Shown in pieces: positions 1 to 10,500 of a DNA stretch of 64,000 nucleotides (its first letter is position 1; each line of letters begins with the position of its first letter). Below the pieces are notes generated by a model. That model was not told where the DNA came from, did no database searches, and saw only the letters and a list, made by a program, of their open reading frames with translations. The stretch covers positions 310,001 to 374,000 of the forward strand of contig NW_020289985.1 in NCBI RefSeq assembly GCF_003144245.1, given 5' to 3'. Made by a program: the position numbers and the translations under genes. This DNA is from Jaminaea rosea. Taxonomy: Eukaryota > Basidiomycota > Exobasidiomycetes > Microstromatales.

Positions 1-256
1 AGCGGGAGTGCGAGCGCAAATGCAAGCGGAGATGAGGGATCGGCGAGAGGGCAGCAGCAGCAGCAGCGACGAGGAAAGGGAGGAGGTGGGCAGCGAAGAG
101 GAGGCGGACAAAGAGGAACCCCTCCTCCGGCGCCGCCTTCAGCGAGCGTAGTGACGCAAGGAGCTCGGTGACAGCGTCGAGGCCCAGATCGGGCAGCTTC
201 GACATCAGCAGCAATGTCACACCAGCATAGCGCCCACAGCCGCTCGCACTTGGCAT
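1..256. other. Left-edge coding-like stretch, strand unresolved
   Basis: Three readings stay open at the window edge. On the plus strand, frame 1 runs to a TGA at 169-171 (Gln- and Gly/Arg-rich), and frame 2 runs to a TAG at 149-151 with a charged Glu/Arg/Ser composition. On the minus strand an ATG at 254-256 opens a frame that stays open to base 1 and contains a helix-like Leu/Ala-rich stretch. The charged plus-strand tail of a gene lying to the left is plausible, but no domain is visible. I cannot choose between them. Confidence 0.3.
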
Positions 257-424
257 CCCTTCATCCTTGATCTCGCACGCTCGCGCTAGTCTGGAATCAT
301 GAAGATTGTATGGAGACGGTGCTGGTGGTGAAAGTACATGCGAGACTGAGGGAAAGAACCCAGGTCTCAGAGAGAAGAAAGCAACCGCCGTCGACACAAT
401 CCAATCGCTTGCGCACACAAACGA

Positions 425-987
425 TTAGATGTAGGTGTCGTAGGCAATGGGCGCGAGAGTCTCGGGGATGTTGTTCTTCGTCGAGACGGTGTAGCTGCCG
501 CGAGGCATGGCCGGGAGACGCTTGAGCATGACCTTCTCTCCCTTCTCCTTTGCCTCCTTCTTCTTCTCTGCGTTGGCCTTGACGCGGTTGAGGAAGTCGT
601 CGCGGCACTTGGAGTGCTTGACGTGCTCGACGCGGAGGTTGACACGCTTCTCGATCTTGCGGTTGCCAACGGTCTTGTAGACGATGACACCGACAGCGCG
701 AGGGGCAACGTTGTAGACTACACCGGTGCGGCCGTGGTAGTACTGCGGGCGAGGCGAGGCGAAGAAGACGAAAGGGTTAGTTGAAAGTATACAAGAGGGC
801 GTGCGCGCTTGCTCGGACGCACCTTGTGGGGCATGCCCTTCTGCTCAGCTGCGTTGGCCTTGATGTCGACGATGTCTCCGACGTGGTAAGGACGGAGGTA
901 CGTCGAGAGCTTGATGGGGCCATGCTGCCTGAACTTCCTGGCGAACAGGTGGCGAGTTCGGGCGCGGAGACCAAACGAGTGAGGCAT
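425..987 (-). CDS. RPL21: 60S ribosomal protein eL21
   Basis: Structural protein of the large cytosolic ribosomal subunit. Exons on the minus strand are 987-823 and 742-425, split by an 80-nt phase-0 intron with a GTGCGT donor and GCAG acceptor; the product is 160 residues, the usual eL21 length. The family core is obvious: the N-terminal basic segment with [20 protein letters not shown], then [10 protein letters not shown] and QKGMPHK, then [12 protein letters not shown] at the exon junction, and the C-terminal [13 protein letters not shown]. The sequence CCGCCAG stands one base before the ATG, so a 5'-UTR intron probably ends there. The gene is divergent from uS4, another ribosomal protein, across about 0.9 kb, which suggests a shared regulatory region. 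Confidence 0.96.
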
Positions 988-1900
988 TCTGGCGGGGGGC
1001 AGGGCAGCATTGGATCAGTATGTGCTGGAGCATCAACGAGGTGACGACGAGTGGCAGCGATCGAGGCGTGCAGCAGCGCGCAGAGGTAGCAGAAGAGCGA
1101 GAGCGTGATCCAGCATCGACTATCCCGCAGCCAGGCCAGGATTGCAATGTGATTCGACCTCCCCACACCAGTCGTCTTCAACCTGCTCCACCCTCTCTCC
1201 TCTCTCCTCCCTTTGGCAGCAGCTGCTCAGACCTGCGGATAGCAGTGACTGCAACGTCTGTGCAAATATCTGACCATCCCATCCAACTGTCCTCGATTCC
1301 CATCTGGTCTCGACGAACTCGAGCATCTCCCTCTTGCCCACTCTGCCCGAATGCACCACTCGGCTCTGCATGCTCATGCTGTGCCTTTCGCGCTGCTGCT
1401 GCTGCTGTGATCGTCGCTGCCATCGCTTGCGTCGCTTGGATACCAACCTGAAGGATGAAGAAGGGGGGGAGGGTGACGGGTGGTAAGGAAGAAGGTGCGA
1501 ATTGGCGCTCGTCTACTCGTGGTCGCAGCAGCTGACGGCTCAGACTGCCCCTCGTCCGCCCGGCCAGCTTCCAAAGTCGAACTCCAGTCGAGCTCTGAGG
1601 GAGCGGGCGGGCGAGTGAATTTGGCGGGCGGGTCGACGGACAGTGGCCAAGTGCCTAACGCTCGATCCGCGGCGCTGCGCAGATGCGACTGCACGTGACT
1701 TGAGAGGCTCGATTCCGTCCACGCCGCCGCCAAGTTCGTCGAGGCCAGAGCGAGAGGGAGGGAGGGAGGGCGAGCCACGCTGAGCGGGGCGGGTGAGCGG
1801 GTGAGCGGGCGAGTGGGCTGGGCTTCTTCTGGGCGACGCTGCTCGTCGTGTTCACTTCCTTTCGTCTTACGACTTCCCCCACCCCTCTTCATCTTCCAAT
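988..1900. promoter_or_regulatory. Divergent intergenic region eL21/uS4
   Basis: About 0.9 kb separates the two ribosomal-protein start codons. It holds low-complexity, purine- or pyrimidine-skewed stretches and a run of GGGAGG repeats near 1758-1770. Long open frames across it (for example minus strand 2012-1374) have Ser/Ala/Pro-rich compositions with no domain and overlap both promoters, so I do not call a gene. It should contain both promoters and the presumed 5'-UTR intron of eL21, whose donor I could not fix. Confidence 0.5.
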
Positions 1901-2941
1901 ATGTGAGCATGCCCGGCGAGGACGGTGTGGCAGCAGCAGCAGCAGCAGTAGCGACTACGACTAGAGGAGGGAGAGAATGCGGAACGACGGATAGTTTGCC
2001 CATCCTCGACAAAGCGTTGGCTGCAAAAGTGGTGGACGAACGTCGAGAGGGCTGGCAGGACAGTGGTGATAGCCACAGCCAGGGCGCGATGCTACGCCAG
2101 CGTGGTAGGAATGGCGGGAAGTGCTGGGAAAAATCCAGTCAGTCAAGTCCTCTCATCGTCTGCTCAGAGGCCAAAGAAAGGATTCCTCTGCACTGCTGCT
2201 GCTGCTACACCACACCTCCATCATCTTCACCTCGAGTGCCCAACTAACCTTACCACCGCCCACCCCACCGCGTGCTCGCAGGCCCAAGGCTCCCCGAAAG
2301 CAGTCCAAGACGTACAAGGTCCCTCGTCGACCCTATGAGTCGTCTCGCCTCGACTCTGAGCTCAAGCTCGCCGGCGAGTACGGTCTCCGCTCCAAGCACG
2401 AGATCTGGCGTGTCGCCCTTGTCCTCTCCAAGATTCGTCGTGCCGCTCGTGAGCTCCTTAAGCTCGAAGAGAAGGACCCCAAGCGTCTCTTTGAGGGCAA
2501 CGCCATCATTCGCCGTTTGGTACGCATTGGTGTGCTCGACGAGACCCGCATGAGGTGCGCAATGATCCCGCAAAGACAATCGCTCGTTACACCCTGCTCA
2601 CCTTCACTTCCCACCCACGCACGCGCAGGCTCGACTACGTCCTTGCCCTCAAGCTCGAGGACTTCCTTGAGCGCCGCCTGCAGACGCAAGTCTTCAAGTC
2701 TGGCCTCGCCAAGTCGATCCACCACGCCCGCGTTCTCATCTACCAGCGCCACATCCGTGTCGGCAAGCAGATCGTCAACGTCCCCGGCTTCATGGTCCGC
2801 CTCGACTCGCAGAAGCACATTGACTTCTCCCTCAACTCTCCCTACGGTGGTGGACGTGCCGGCCGTGTCAAGAGGAAGAGGGCAAAGGCTGCTGCCAACG
2901 CTGGTGGTGACGGTGGGGACGCCGAGGAGGACGAGGAGTAA
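1901..2941 (+). CDS. RPS9: 40S ribosomal protein uS4 (S9), start codon split by an intron
   Basis: Component of the small-subunit body that binds 18S rRNA early in assembly. The conserved protein begins [20 protein letters not shown], but the genome has no ATG before the CCC AAG codons: exon 2 starts at 2282 with G CCC AAG right after a CAG acceptor. The needed AT comes from 1901-1902, followed at once by a strong GTGAGC donor. The exons are therefore 1901-1902, 2282-2554 and 2629-2941 (588 nt, 195 residues; yeast uS4 has 197). The S4 domain ([20 protein letters not shown] onward) and an acidic C-terminal tail are complete. The 379-nt first intron is longer than most in this window, as often seen in ribosomal-protein genes. 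Confidence 0.93.
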
Positions 2942-3453
2942 ACGTGCGCGCACGACGCTGTATGAAGGGCGGCTACCACACCTTTTTCTTCTCTCACGAC
3001 CTCAAAACCCACATACATTCTTGGCTCATTCATCGGCGTGCGCGCGATTCCCGTCTGTGCAAGCGTTGCGCATCAGCGGGCGCGAGCGTCGTTGATGCTC
3101 CCGTGGGGCTCTCCTTCAGCATCTTCTCTCTTTCTCTCTCTCTACCTACCTCTCAATCTGAGCTTGTAAACTACGAACCCGACCGCCTGACCGAAGCTGT
3201 GTGTGCGCTCACGCTACGCGTGCTGTACAAAAGGGTAGCCTGGTATTGTTACATGTCGTAAAGAGAGCAAGGAGGCAAGAAGGATATGAGAGACAACAGG
3301 TGAGAGAATGAGAGGACGAGCAGAAAGCCCGTGTCGACTTTTGAAGTGAAATGTAGGCATGCACGGTGCGGGTCAAGGCGGGTTTGCGCCGATGCGAAGG
3401 AAAGCGCTCGTCTTGATGCTGTTGGTTGATCGTAGGTGAAGATCCGGCGCCTA
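2942..3453. other. Convergent 3' intergenic region
   Basis: Roughly 0.5 kb between the stops of uS4 (+) and the CBF1-like gene (-). It contains a CT-rich run near 3120-3150, consistent with uS4 3'-UTR. No domain-bearing frame was seen. Confidence 0.5.
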
Positions 3454-5301
3454 TCACGCCCTACGACGCTTGCTCGCCGCATCTGAAGCTTCTGGCGCTG
3501 GCGGACTCGCAGCCGCATCACTGGTACGCTTCCTCCCGTTGTATCTCCGATATTGATCTTCTTGATCCCCAGCGCCGTCTTGGTGGTCATGGGCGCCCTG
3601 CTGCTCGTCTGCCCCGCCCCTCGAGGCTGCACCACTTGCATTGGAACCCTCCCGTGCTTCCTCGTCGGTATCATCCCGATCAGCCTCCTGCCCCTCTCCT
3701 TCGCCCTGGCCTTCATCTTCTCCCGTCCCAGTTGCAGCAGCAGCGGCAGCTCTCACCGCCTGAATGTTCTCCTCCATCGTAGCCGCTGCCGCCGCCACCA
3801 CCGCTGCGTCCGTCGTGGTGTGATCATGCCCATGGCCATCATGCTGCTCGACAGCCCCTGTAACAGCCCGAGTGGCGGCTGCCGCAGCTGCTGCGACGTC
3901 GTTGAGTGCACTGCTCTCTGCCGTGCTGCCTTCAGCTCCCGACTGCTGATGTTCCAGTCCTGGATCGATGACATCACCTGCATGATGCTGCGCGTGTTCA
4001 TGGTGGTGATGGCCTCCCCACTGCATCTGCTCCTCCGCCCTCGGAATCTCCTCGGCCTCCTTGCCCAACCTCTCGCGCAATTTCTCTACCTCCCGCCTAC
4101 TCGCCTCAATCTGCGCCGACAGGTCATTCAAGGCCTGGTCGGTCAACAACTTCTCGAGCGTCCATTTCTCGATGTTATTCGCCTCATTCGTCTTCAAATC
4201 GCGTATGTACTGTGCTGCTTTGTAGATGATATCGCCCTTGTTGACGCCCTTGCCTTCGCAATTGGGGACGAGGGTTTGCAGCTCTAGAATGGCGGAATTG
4301 ATACCTGCGCGACGTTTTCGCTCCACTTCCTTGTGATTGTCCTTGCGTTGCCGCTCGGTCTCAGGACCTGTGGCTGCTTTGAGTTTTGCCTTGGCGCTGC
4401 GATTTGTCGAGGAGCTGGGGAGCTGTTCTGCCAGGGCATCGGGATCGACGGGTTCGCCCGGGTGATCGAGGTGGTGACCAGCTAGTGTGCCCATTGCCGC
4501 AATCGCCGCCGCGGTGGCTGCATTGTCGTGGTGATGGTGATGACGTGAAGAGCCTTCGCCATGGTTGTCGTCCTCGCCATCACCCAGCCCTTCATCGCCC
4601 ATCGTCTCATCATCGTCGTGCTCTTCCCTGCCGCCGCTGCCTACGGCCTGCGCCGCCGCCTCTACTGCCGCGGCTGCTGCTGCTGAGGCGGCCTCATCCG
4701 TGCTGGTGCTGACGCTATCGCTGCGCTTGAAGCCGGCAGCGAACTCGCTGAGGGCGGATGCTGTCTGGGCGAGGTTGCTGGGTAGATGGCCTAGGACGTG
4801 ACGCGCCTGTTCATAAAGTGAGGCCGTTGAGCCTTCGTAGCTTGTTCCGGTGGCTGCGCGAGCGAGCAAGGGACGACGTCGTGGTGAGTGGTGAGTCAGA
4901 CAAATGACCGTAAAGCCACCATTTTGAGGCGCAAACTCACCCTGACCTCCTGTTGCCGTCGCACGCTATTGGTACCCAGGACGATGGCGTTGTCAGCTTG
5001 CCGTTTCCGCTCTGATGTCACTGAGCTCCCTCCCACTCACCGCCGCCTCTACAATCTTTGCTAGCTGCTCTGGATCCCAAGATGCAATGAGCTCCTGTGT
5101 CTGTTGTTGCGCATTGGCGTCGTGCTGCGCGGCGGCTACAGATGAGGTCGAAGTCGAAGTCGAAGACCCCGCAGCATTGGTAGCATGGGAGGTGGCAGTG
5201 TTCCCACCCTTCACAGCGACTGAGCTACTCTCAGCCTGAGCTGCTCCACTATCGTCCTCCTCGCTATGGTCGTGATGACGTTGTTGCGCAGAGGCAACCA
5301 T
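3454..5301 (-). CDS. CBF1: bHLH transcription factor, Cbf1 type
   Basis: Nuclear DNA-binding protein of the Cbf1 family, which in yeast binds E-box CACGTG elements at centromeres and sulfur/methionine genes. Exons on the minus strand are 5301-5041, 4965-4941 and 4853-3454, giving 561 residues. The middle exon has only 25 nt and encodes roughly RATATGGQ; it is needed to keep frame. The basic helix-loop-helix carries HKEVERKRRAGINSAI, with the E and RxRR residues expected for E-box binding, then a loop and helix 2 with NKGDIIYKAAQYI, and the family-typical EKWTLEKLL leading into a leucine-rich coiled coil. Flanks are disordered and acidic, with poly-Ala and His runs. An upstream in-frame ATG at 5421 exists but its residues look like 5'-UTR. 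Confidence 0.88.
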
Positions 5302-6040
5302 CTCTGGCTTCCTTCCACGCAGCGACCTCTCTTTGTGAGTTGAGTCTCGAGGGGCTGATCGGATGTGGGGACGAACACGTGATGGTGATGTAGCAAGGCC
5401 GCGAGTCAGGCCAAAAGACACGGACAGGCTAAGAGACGGAGATTCGAGGGCGACTTCCGCTCCGGCCCCTCACCTCACGCTCAAGCTACCACTCAACCGT
5501 GGCGACGAGCAGCAGGCAGCACGTAAGGCGATGATAACCATAGAGAAGACTGTGGCTACGAGCTCAGCGCCATGATTGTAGATGCCTCGACGGCCGTCCC
5601 ACCCCACCGCTTCCAGGCTGTGATGTTGCGCTGAGGCATAGCCACCCACGACCTTGGAGTGACGATTGCTGCTGTTTGACGGCTACGACTTCTCACCCTC
5701 CTCGTCCAACATCATTCTGATTGATTGTCCACTGCTGCATTTCTCAGCCATGACCACGACCTTGTATCCTGCTCCTTGGCCATTCGCTGCTGGCCGTCTT
5801 GCTCGCCCTTCCTTCCTCTCTCGCGCTTTCGCAGCTTTCGCTCCCGCCGCCTCTGACACAAAACGGCGCGCGCAGGCGGCAGAGGACGAGAGGAGGAGCT
5901 CAGACAGAGCCAAACGACGAGCCGTGCCTCGCTCGCTCTCGTCGGGTGGGCTGGTCAGGCCAGTCCAATTGCACTTCTTCGTCGCCCTTTCCTTTTGCCC
6001 TCATCACCACCACCACCTCCCACTCTACTTTAATTTCATC
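5302..6040. promoter_or_regulatory. Divergent promoter region CBF1/eIF5A
   Basis: About 740 bp between the two start codons. The eIF5A-proximal part (5960-6040) is a pyrimidine-rich leader with CCACC and TCATC runs. No gene was recognised. Confidence 0.5.
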
Positions 6041-6902
6041 ATGGTGAGCACAACGCGCGCACAGAGTTGTCAGGACGACCAGAGATGTTGCAGGGTTGGG
6101 AGAAGGCATCAGAAAGCGGTCATCGGCATCGCTGCCCTAGGCTGGTGAAAGAGACGGCATGACCAATCGGCCTTTGAGTCGCCCCACGGTTGTGATGACC
6201 TTCCACTCGACGCAAATATCAGAGAGCTCACACGACACATTCCACCTCCGCCTTCCCCGCCACTACAGTCTGACGACGAGGCCCACAACGTCAACTTCGA
6301 GACCGCCCATGCTGGGTCGTCTCTGACGTTCCCCATGCAGTGCTCGGCCCTCAGGAAGAACGGACACGTCGTCATCAAGGGACGTCCCTGCAAGGTGAGC
6401 ACTGGCGCTGATACTCGACACGACAATCGTTGCCTCTTTTGCTGACGACCGCATCCCCTGCGCACGCACAGATTGTCGACATGTCGACCTCCAAGACGGG
6501 CAAGCACGGTCACGCCAAGGTCCACCTCGTCGCTACTGACATCTTCACTCAGCGCAAGTACGAGGACATCTCGCCCTCGACCCACAACATGGACGTCCCC
6601 AACGTCCAGCGCCAGGAGTACCAGCTCATCAACATTGGTGCGTGCCGAGCCTTCCGCAGCTTTCCCCTCCCTCTTCAATGCATGCTGACCCTCATATCTA
6701 ACTTATCCTTTCATCTGCAGACGACGGCTTCCTCAACCTCATGACCGCCGACGGCAACGGTAAGGACGACGTCAAGGTCCCCGAGGGCGACCTCGGAGAC
6801 TCGATCCAGGCCGCCTTTGACGACGGCAAGGAGATCCTCGTCACCATCGTCTCGGCCATGGGTGAGGAGCACGCCCTCGCCTTCAAGGACGTCACCAAGT
6901 AA
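6041..6902 (+). CDS. HYP2: Translation initiation factor eIF5A
   Basis: Hypusine-containing factor that relieves stalled ribosomes, especially at polyproline, and assists termination. The four exons are 6041-6043, 6269-6394, 6472-6637 and 6721-6902, giving 158 residues; exon 1 is the bare ATG followed by GTGAGC. The hypusination loop [12 protein letters not shown] is intact, with the modified lysine at about residue 54. The N-terminal SH3-like and C-terminal OB-fold portions ([11 protein letters not shown], then the acidic KVPEGDLG region) are complete. It sits divergent to the Cbf1-type gene. Confidence 0.97.
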
Positions 6903-7544
6903 GCATAGGTGCCCTTTGTCAGACGGGGTTACTTTGCGGGATGACGGAGATGAAGGTCATAAAACAGAAGCTCTCGGCAGGGCGGGGGAAGAAGAGGGTG
7001 AGCTGGAGAAAGTGTAGCGGTGCTCTGGCGAACCGCGTTGTTGGATGCCTTGGACCTCGCTGGAGTCATGACCATCAATGACGTCCATCCACGTCCTTGT
7101 GTTCCCTTCTACCGCCTTTCCCGTGCGTCTTCTGAAAAGATTGTTCGTTTTCAATGTCCTCATCGTGCGACGATCCTGCGTACGTGTTTCTGACAGCGCC
7201 GCTTGGCTGTGAGACTCGTGTCGTGACACCAGGTTGCACAGAGCCGGACATGACCTTGAAGATATCTGGCTCGTTCGCATTGCGCATTGCTCTCATCTCC
7301 CTTGAGGAGCAGCTTTAAAGCGTCTTGATGCATCATGGTGACTTGGAGCAGTACAAAGGCAGGCGGTGCGGGCCCACCGCCCACTGGCTCGCCCTGGCTC
7401 ACTCCACTCTGTGCGGGCTTCATCGACGGACTGGACGCGTGAAGCGGACTTGACCTCGCGCTTCTACTCTCTTTGCTGCTCCTCATCATCATTTCGTTTC
7501 CCTGCCTTGCATCGCCTGCCCTCTGGTGGCTCGAATAGACCATC
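6903..7544. promoter_or_regulatory. Intergenic region between eIF5A and the USP-like gene
   Basis: About 640 bp between two same-strand genes, holding the eIF5A 3'-UTR and the promoter of the downstream gene. Minus-strand frames here (for example 7546-7160) have no recognisable domain and overlap the downstream start, so I treat them as chance. Confidence 0.45.
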
Positions 7545-10500
7545 ATGGCGTCTGAACAGGATGTAGTGTGAGGATTTGCGCTGCCATTGGAATGTCAGGT
7601 CGCCGCGAGCTCACTCGATCCTCCTCCCTCACGCCTGGCCTTGCAGGCAGTTCATGAGCATCGCCCAGTGCGATGCTGACACGGCGCGGTCGCTGCTAAC
7701 GGTGAGCACTGCGCCAGACATGAGCCAACCAGCTAGCTGCTCAGTACTGACTTGCCATAGCGTTCTCCTCTCACCCCTCGCCCTGCCGAACGCAGCGCTA
7801 CAATGGCGATGTGGAACGAGCGATGAGCGCCTACTTCGATGAGGGGGCCCAAGCATCGGCGACGCAGATTGGGCCGCAGCCACAGAACGGCAATGGGTGG
7901 GGCAATCTCGGCCAGCTCGATTCGTCTGGTACGCAGGCAAGGCCTCCCTCTCCTAAGCGCCCCACATCTCCGGTCAATGGTATTGGAGGTGGTGGAAACT
8001 TTACGGGCAAGGGAGGTGAGTGTCAGCGATGAGCGCTGCTAGAGAGATGACTCGCTCAGACGCCTCTCCCGCACGCTCGCAGACCGCAGCGATCCAATCG
8101 ATCTCTCAGGTGCAGACGGGTTCAATGATCCCGAGCTACAAAAGGCAATGGAGGCCTCGATGCAAGACCAACGTCCGCAAAGGGGTCAGGGTGCAAGACA
8201 AGGTGCTGGGGTAAGTGGGCGCGCGAGCTTCTCCAGTGATGAAGGCTGTTACGGCTACAGCGACGAGGAGGATGACGATGACTTGGACATGGAGACAGAT
8301 GCCGACGCAGAGCAGGACGACGAACAGGGCGCAGAGCATGCAAGGCCTCAGAGGAGAGGCTTGGGAGCCAAGCGCAAGCAGACACACCAGCAGCAAATGT
8401 ATGGCAGGAAGAGCACAGGCAAGCGACTCCATTACAGCTGCAATACCTCTCGTGGCGCTTGGTCACCTCCTGATATACCTGCTAGCCAATTCAGCGACAA
8501 CAACAGCGCAGCGACAGAAGACAAGGACTGGGCCCTAGGCCAGCAACGTCGCCAAGCCCCACCGCCCGGGCCTGTTCGCCATTCTCTACGTTTACGAGAT
8601 GCAGCATGCAGGGAGGGTCACGAGAGGATCTGTAGCTCCAGCGTCTCAAATTCTCTCACCTCATTTGGGCCGCGTAAGGCCACGCTGCGCCAACCCAGCC
8701 CTCCGCATCCCTACAAAGACGACATCTTCACGCCTCAGAAATGCACGAGCCAGAAGCGGGCGCTGACCAACCTTGCTACAGCCAAGGCCCGGGAGGTTGC
8801 TCAAGCAGGCGCTGTCAATAGCGATGGAGGCGGCTGCGATTGCGAAAATGAAGCTGGACCCTCCATGAGCCGCCGAGGCGCTTCCAATTCGGGCAGAACC
8901 ACCAAGCCCAGGGCTGCTACTGTCAAGAAGCCTATCCCCAAACCGAGTCTCCCGCTGGAGAGCAGCAGCGACGAGCATGGCGCCAATGGCGATGACGACC
9001 GACCACCTCGTTCCCTCTTCGACCTCGTGGCCAAGCAGAGGCAGAACTCGAAGTTCACGCATCGCAAAATGGGCAGGAATACGTGGGCGAACAAGCTAGC
9101 AAGCGCAAATGCGGTATGCATCAAGCGACGTGGCTGGTCTGCTCTTCAAATCTTTTCGCTCGTACATCTACTCCACTTCACTCTCGTGCACCACCCTTAC
9201 GTATCGGGGTCGGACCGGTCGACGATGAAGTCATTGGCAAGCAAGCTTCCGTCTTCTATGCTGCTCGTGCCTCCGACCAAGCCCAGGCGCAGGCGCGACA
9301 CGCTGTCCTGGTCTTGCCCTTTGGCAGCTCTGGTCCTCAATCGTCCTCCATGCCCGTCTACGCCTTCAACAATCTTACCCCACTGCAAGGCACCTGACCG
9401 GCGCTGACCCTTCATTTCTCCCTTTCCTCGCACCCGCCGCAGGAGATGTCCGACGAGGAGGCCATGGAGCAAGCAATCAAGGCGAGCATAGGATTCGACC
9501 AGCAAAACGCCTTTCAGGCTCCACAAGATTTCCAGCTTCCGCCACAGAGGCGACAAGATGGGCAGTGAGTTACGGGCGCGTATTCCTTCCGGCCCAGATC
9601 CGATCTCACGTCATCCTTGACCCCTATTTCGCAGCCCAACCGCTCTTCTGTCGCCCATCCCTGTCCTTTCCAGCATCGCTCTCCTCCTTCAAGCCGTCCT
9701 CGCATGTCCGAGCGCCCGTCGTGCTCTCCTGCACTTCCGCCCAGTGGACGAGCGCGTCGTCTCTTCGTCATCATCCTCAACACACAGCCTCTCCGGGTAC
9801 AATCAAGGCTTCTCACCGTCTGCCCTCGCGTACCGCCAAAACTCAGACTATCGTGCCCTCGAAACCTCTGTCCGTTCTGGATTCGAGACGGCCTGGCGTA
9901 CTCAGATCTTGGCAGGATTTGCAACATTAACAGGTCATGCAGCATGTGCTATCGGTGATGTGGCAGCTGATGTGCCTCAGGAGACGCTGAGGAAGGCCAG
10001 TAGAATTGGCGTAGCTGGTGGCGAGGGTAGTGCAGAGGTGGTGTCTTCCTACTACAAGCATTTGACGGGAAGCTGGTATGATGCAAAGCGATACGTCGAG
10101 GAGGTGGGCTGGGAAGGGATGCAGCAGCAAGACGGCGAGGCTGCAGTGAGGCGGCCGTGGGAGCTCCTCAAAAGGTGAGCGACGCAAGATGGCACAGAAA
10201 CGATCTCCTCGTCCGACACGCTGACCTCAGGCCCCGCGCACTCTTAGGACCTTTCACTCCGTTGGTACAGCCCAGCCGCCATCCCCTACGGCACGAGATC
10301 GCCTCGAAGACCAAAATGCAGTTGAGGTGGCTCTGCACCCAGATGGGGCTGGCCCTACAACAGTTACCGCCGCACTGGCGACCTCTCTGGCTACTCGCCA
10401 AGCTTCCATCACGCAAGCCTCAAATGTGCTTGCGTTCTCCATTCTTCCTTCCTCACGAGCGACGTCGCCATTCGGACCAGCTCCAGCCCCAAGCCAAGGG

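Noticed and set aside
1374-2012. 212-codon minus-strand frame between eL21 and uS4
   Set aside because: Ser/Ala/Pro-rich with no domain, overlaps the promoters and the uS4 first exon and intron; GC-rich DNA yields such chance frames often.
3553-4287. 244-codon plus-strand frame with hydrophobic stretches, membrane-protein-like
   Set aside because: It is the antisense shadow of the Cbf1-type bHLH exon; Leu/Ile/Val codons arise from the complementary Glu/Asp/Gln-rich coding strand.
7160-7546. 128-codon minus-strand frame upstream of the USP-like gene
   Set aside because: No conserved feature, and it overlaps the spliced start of a gene with clear domains.
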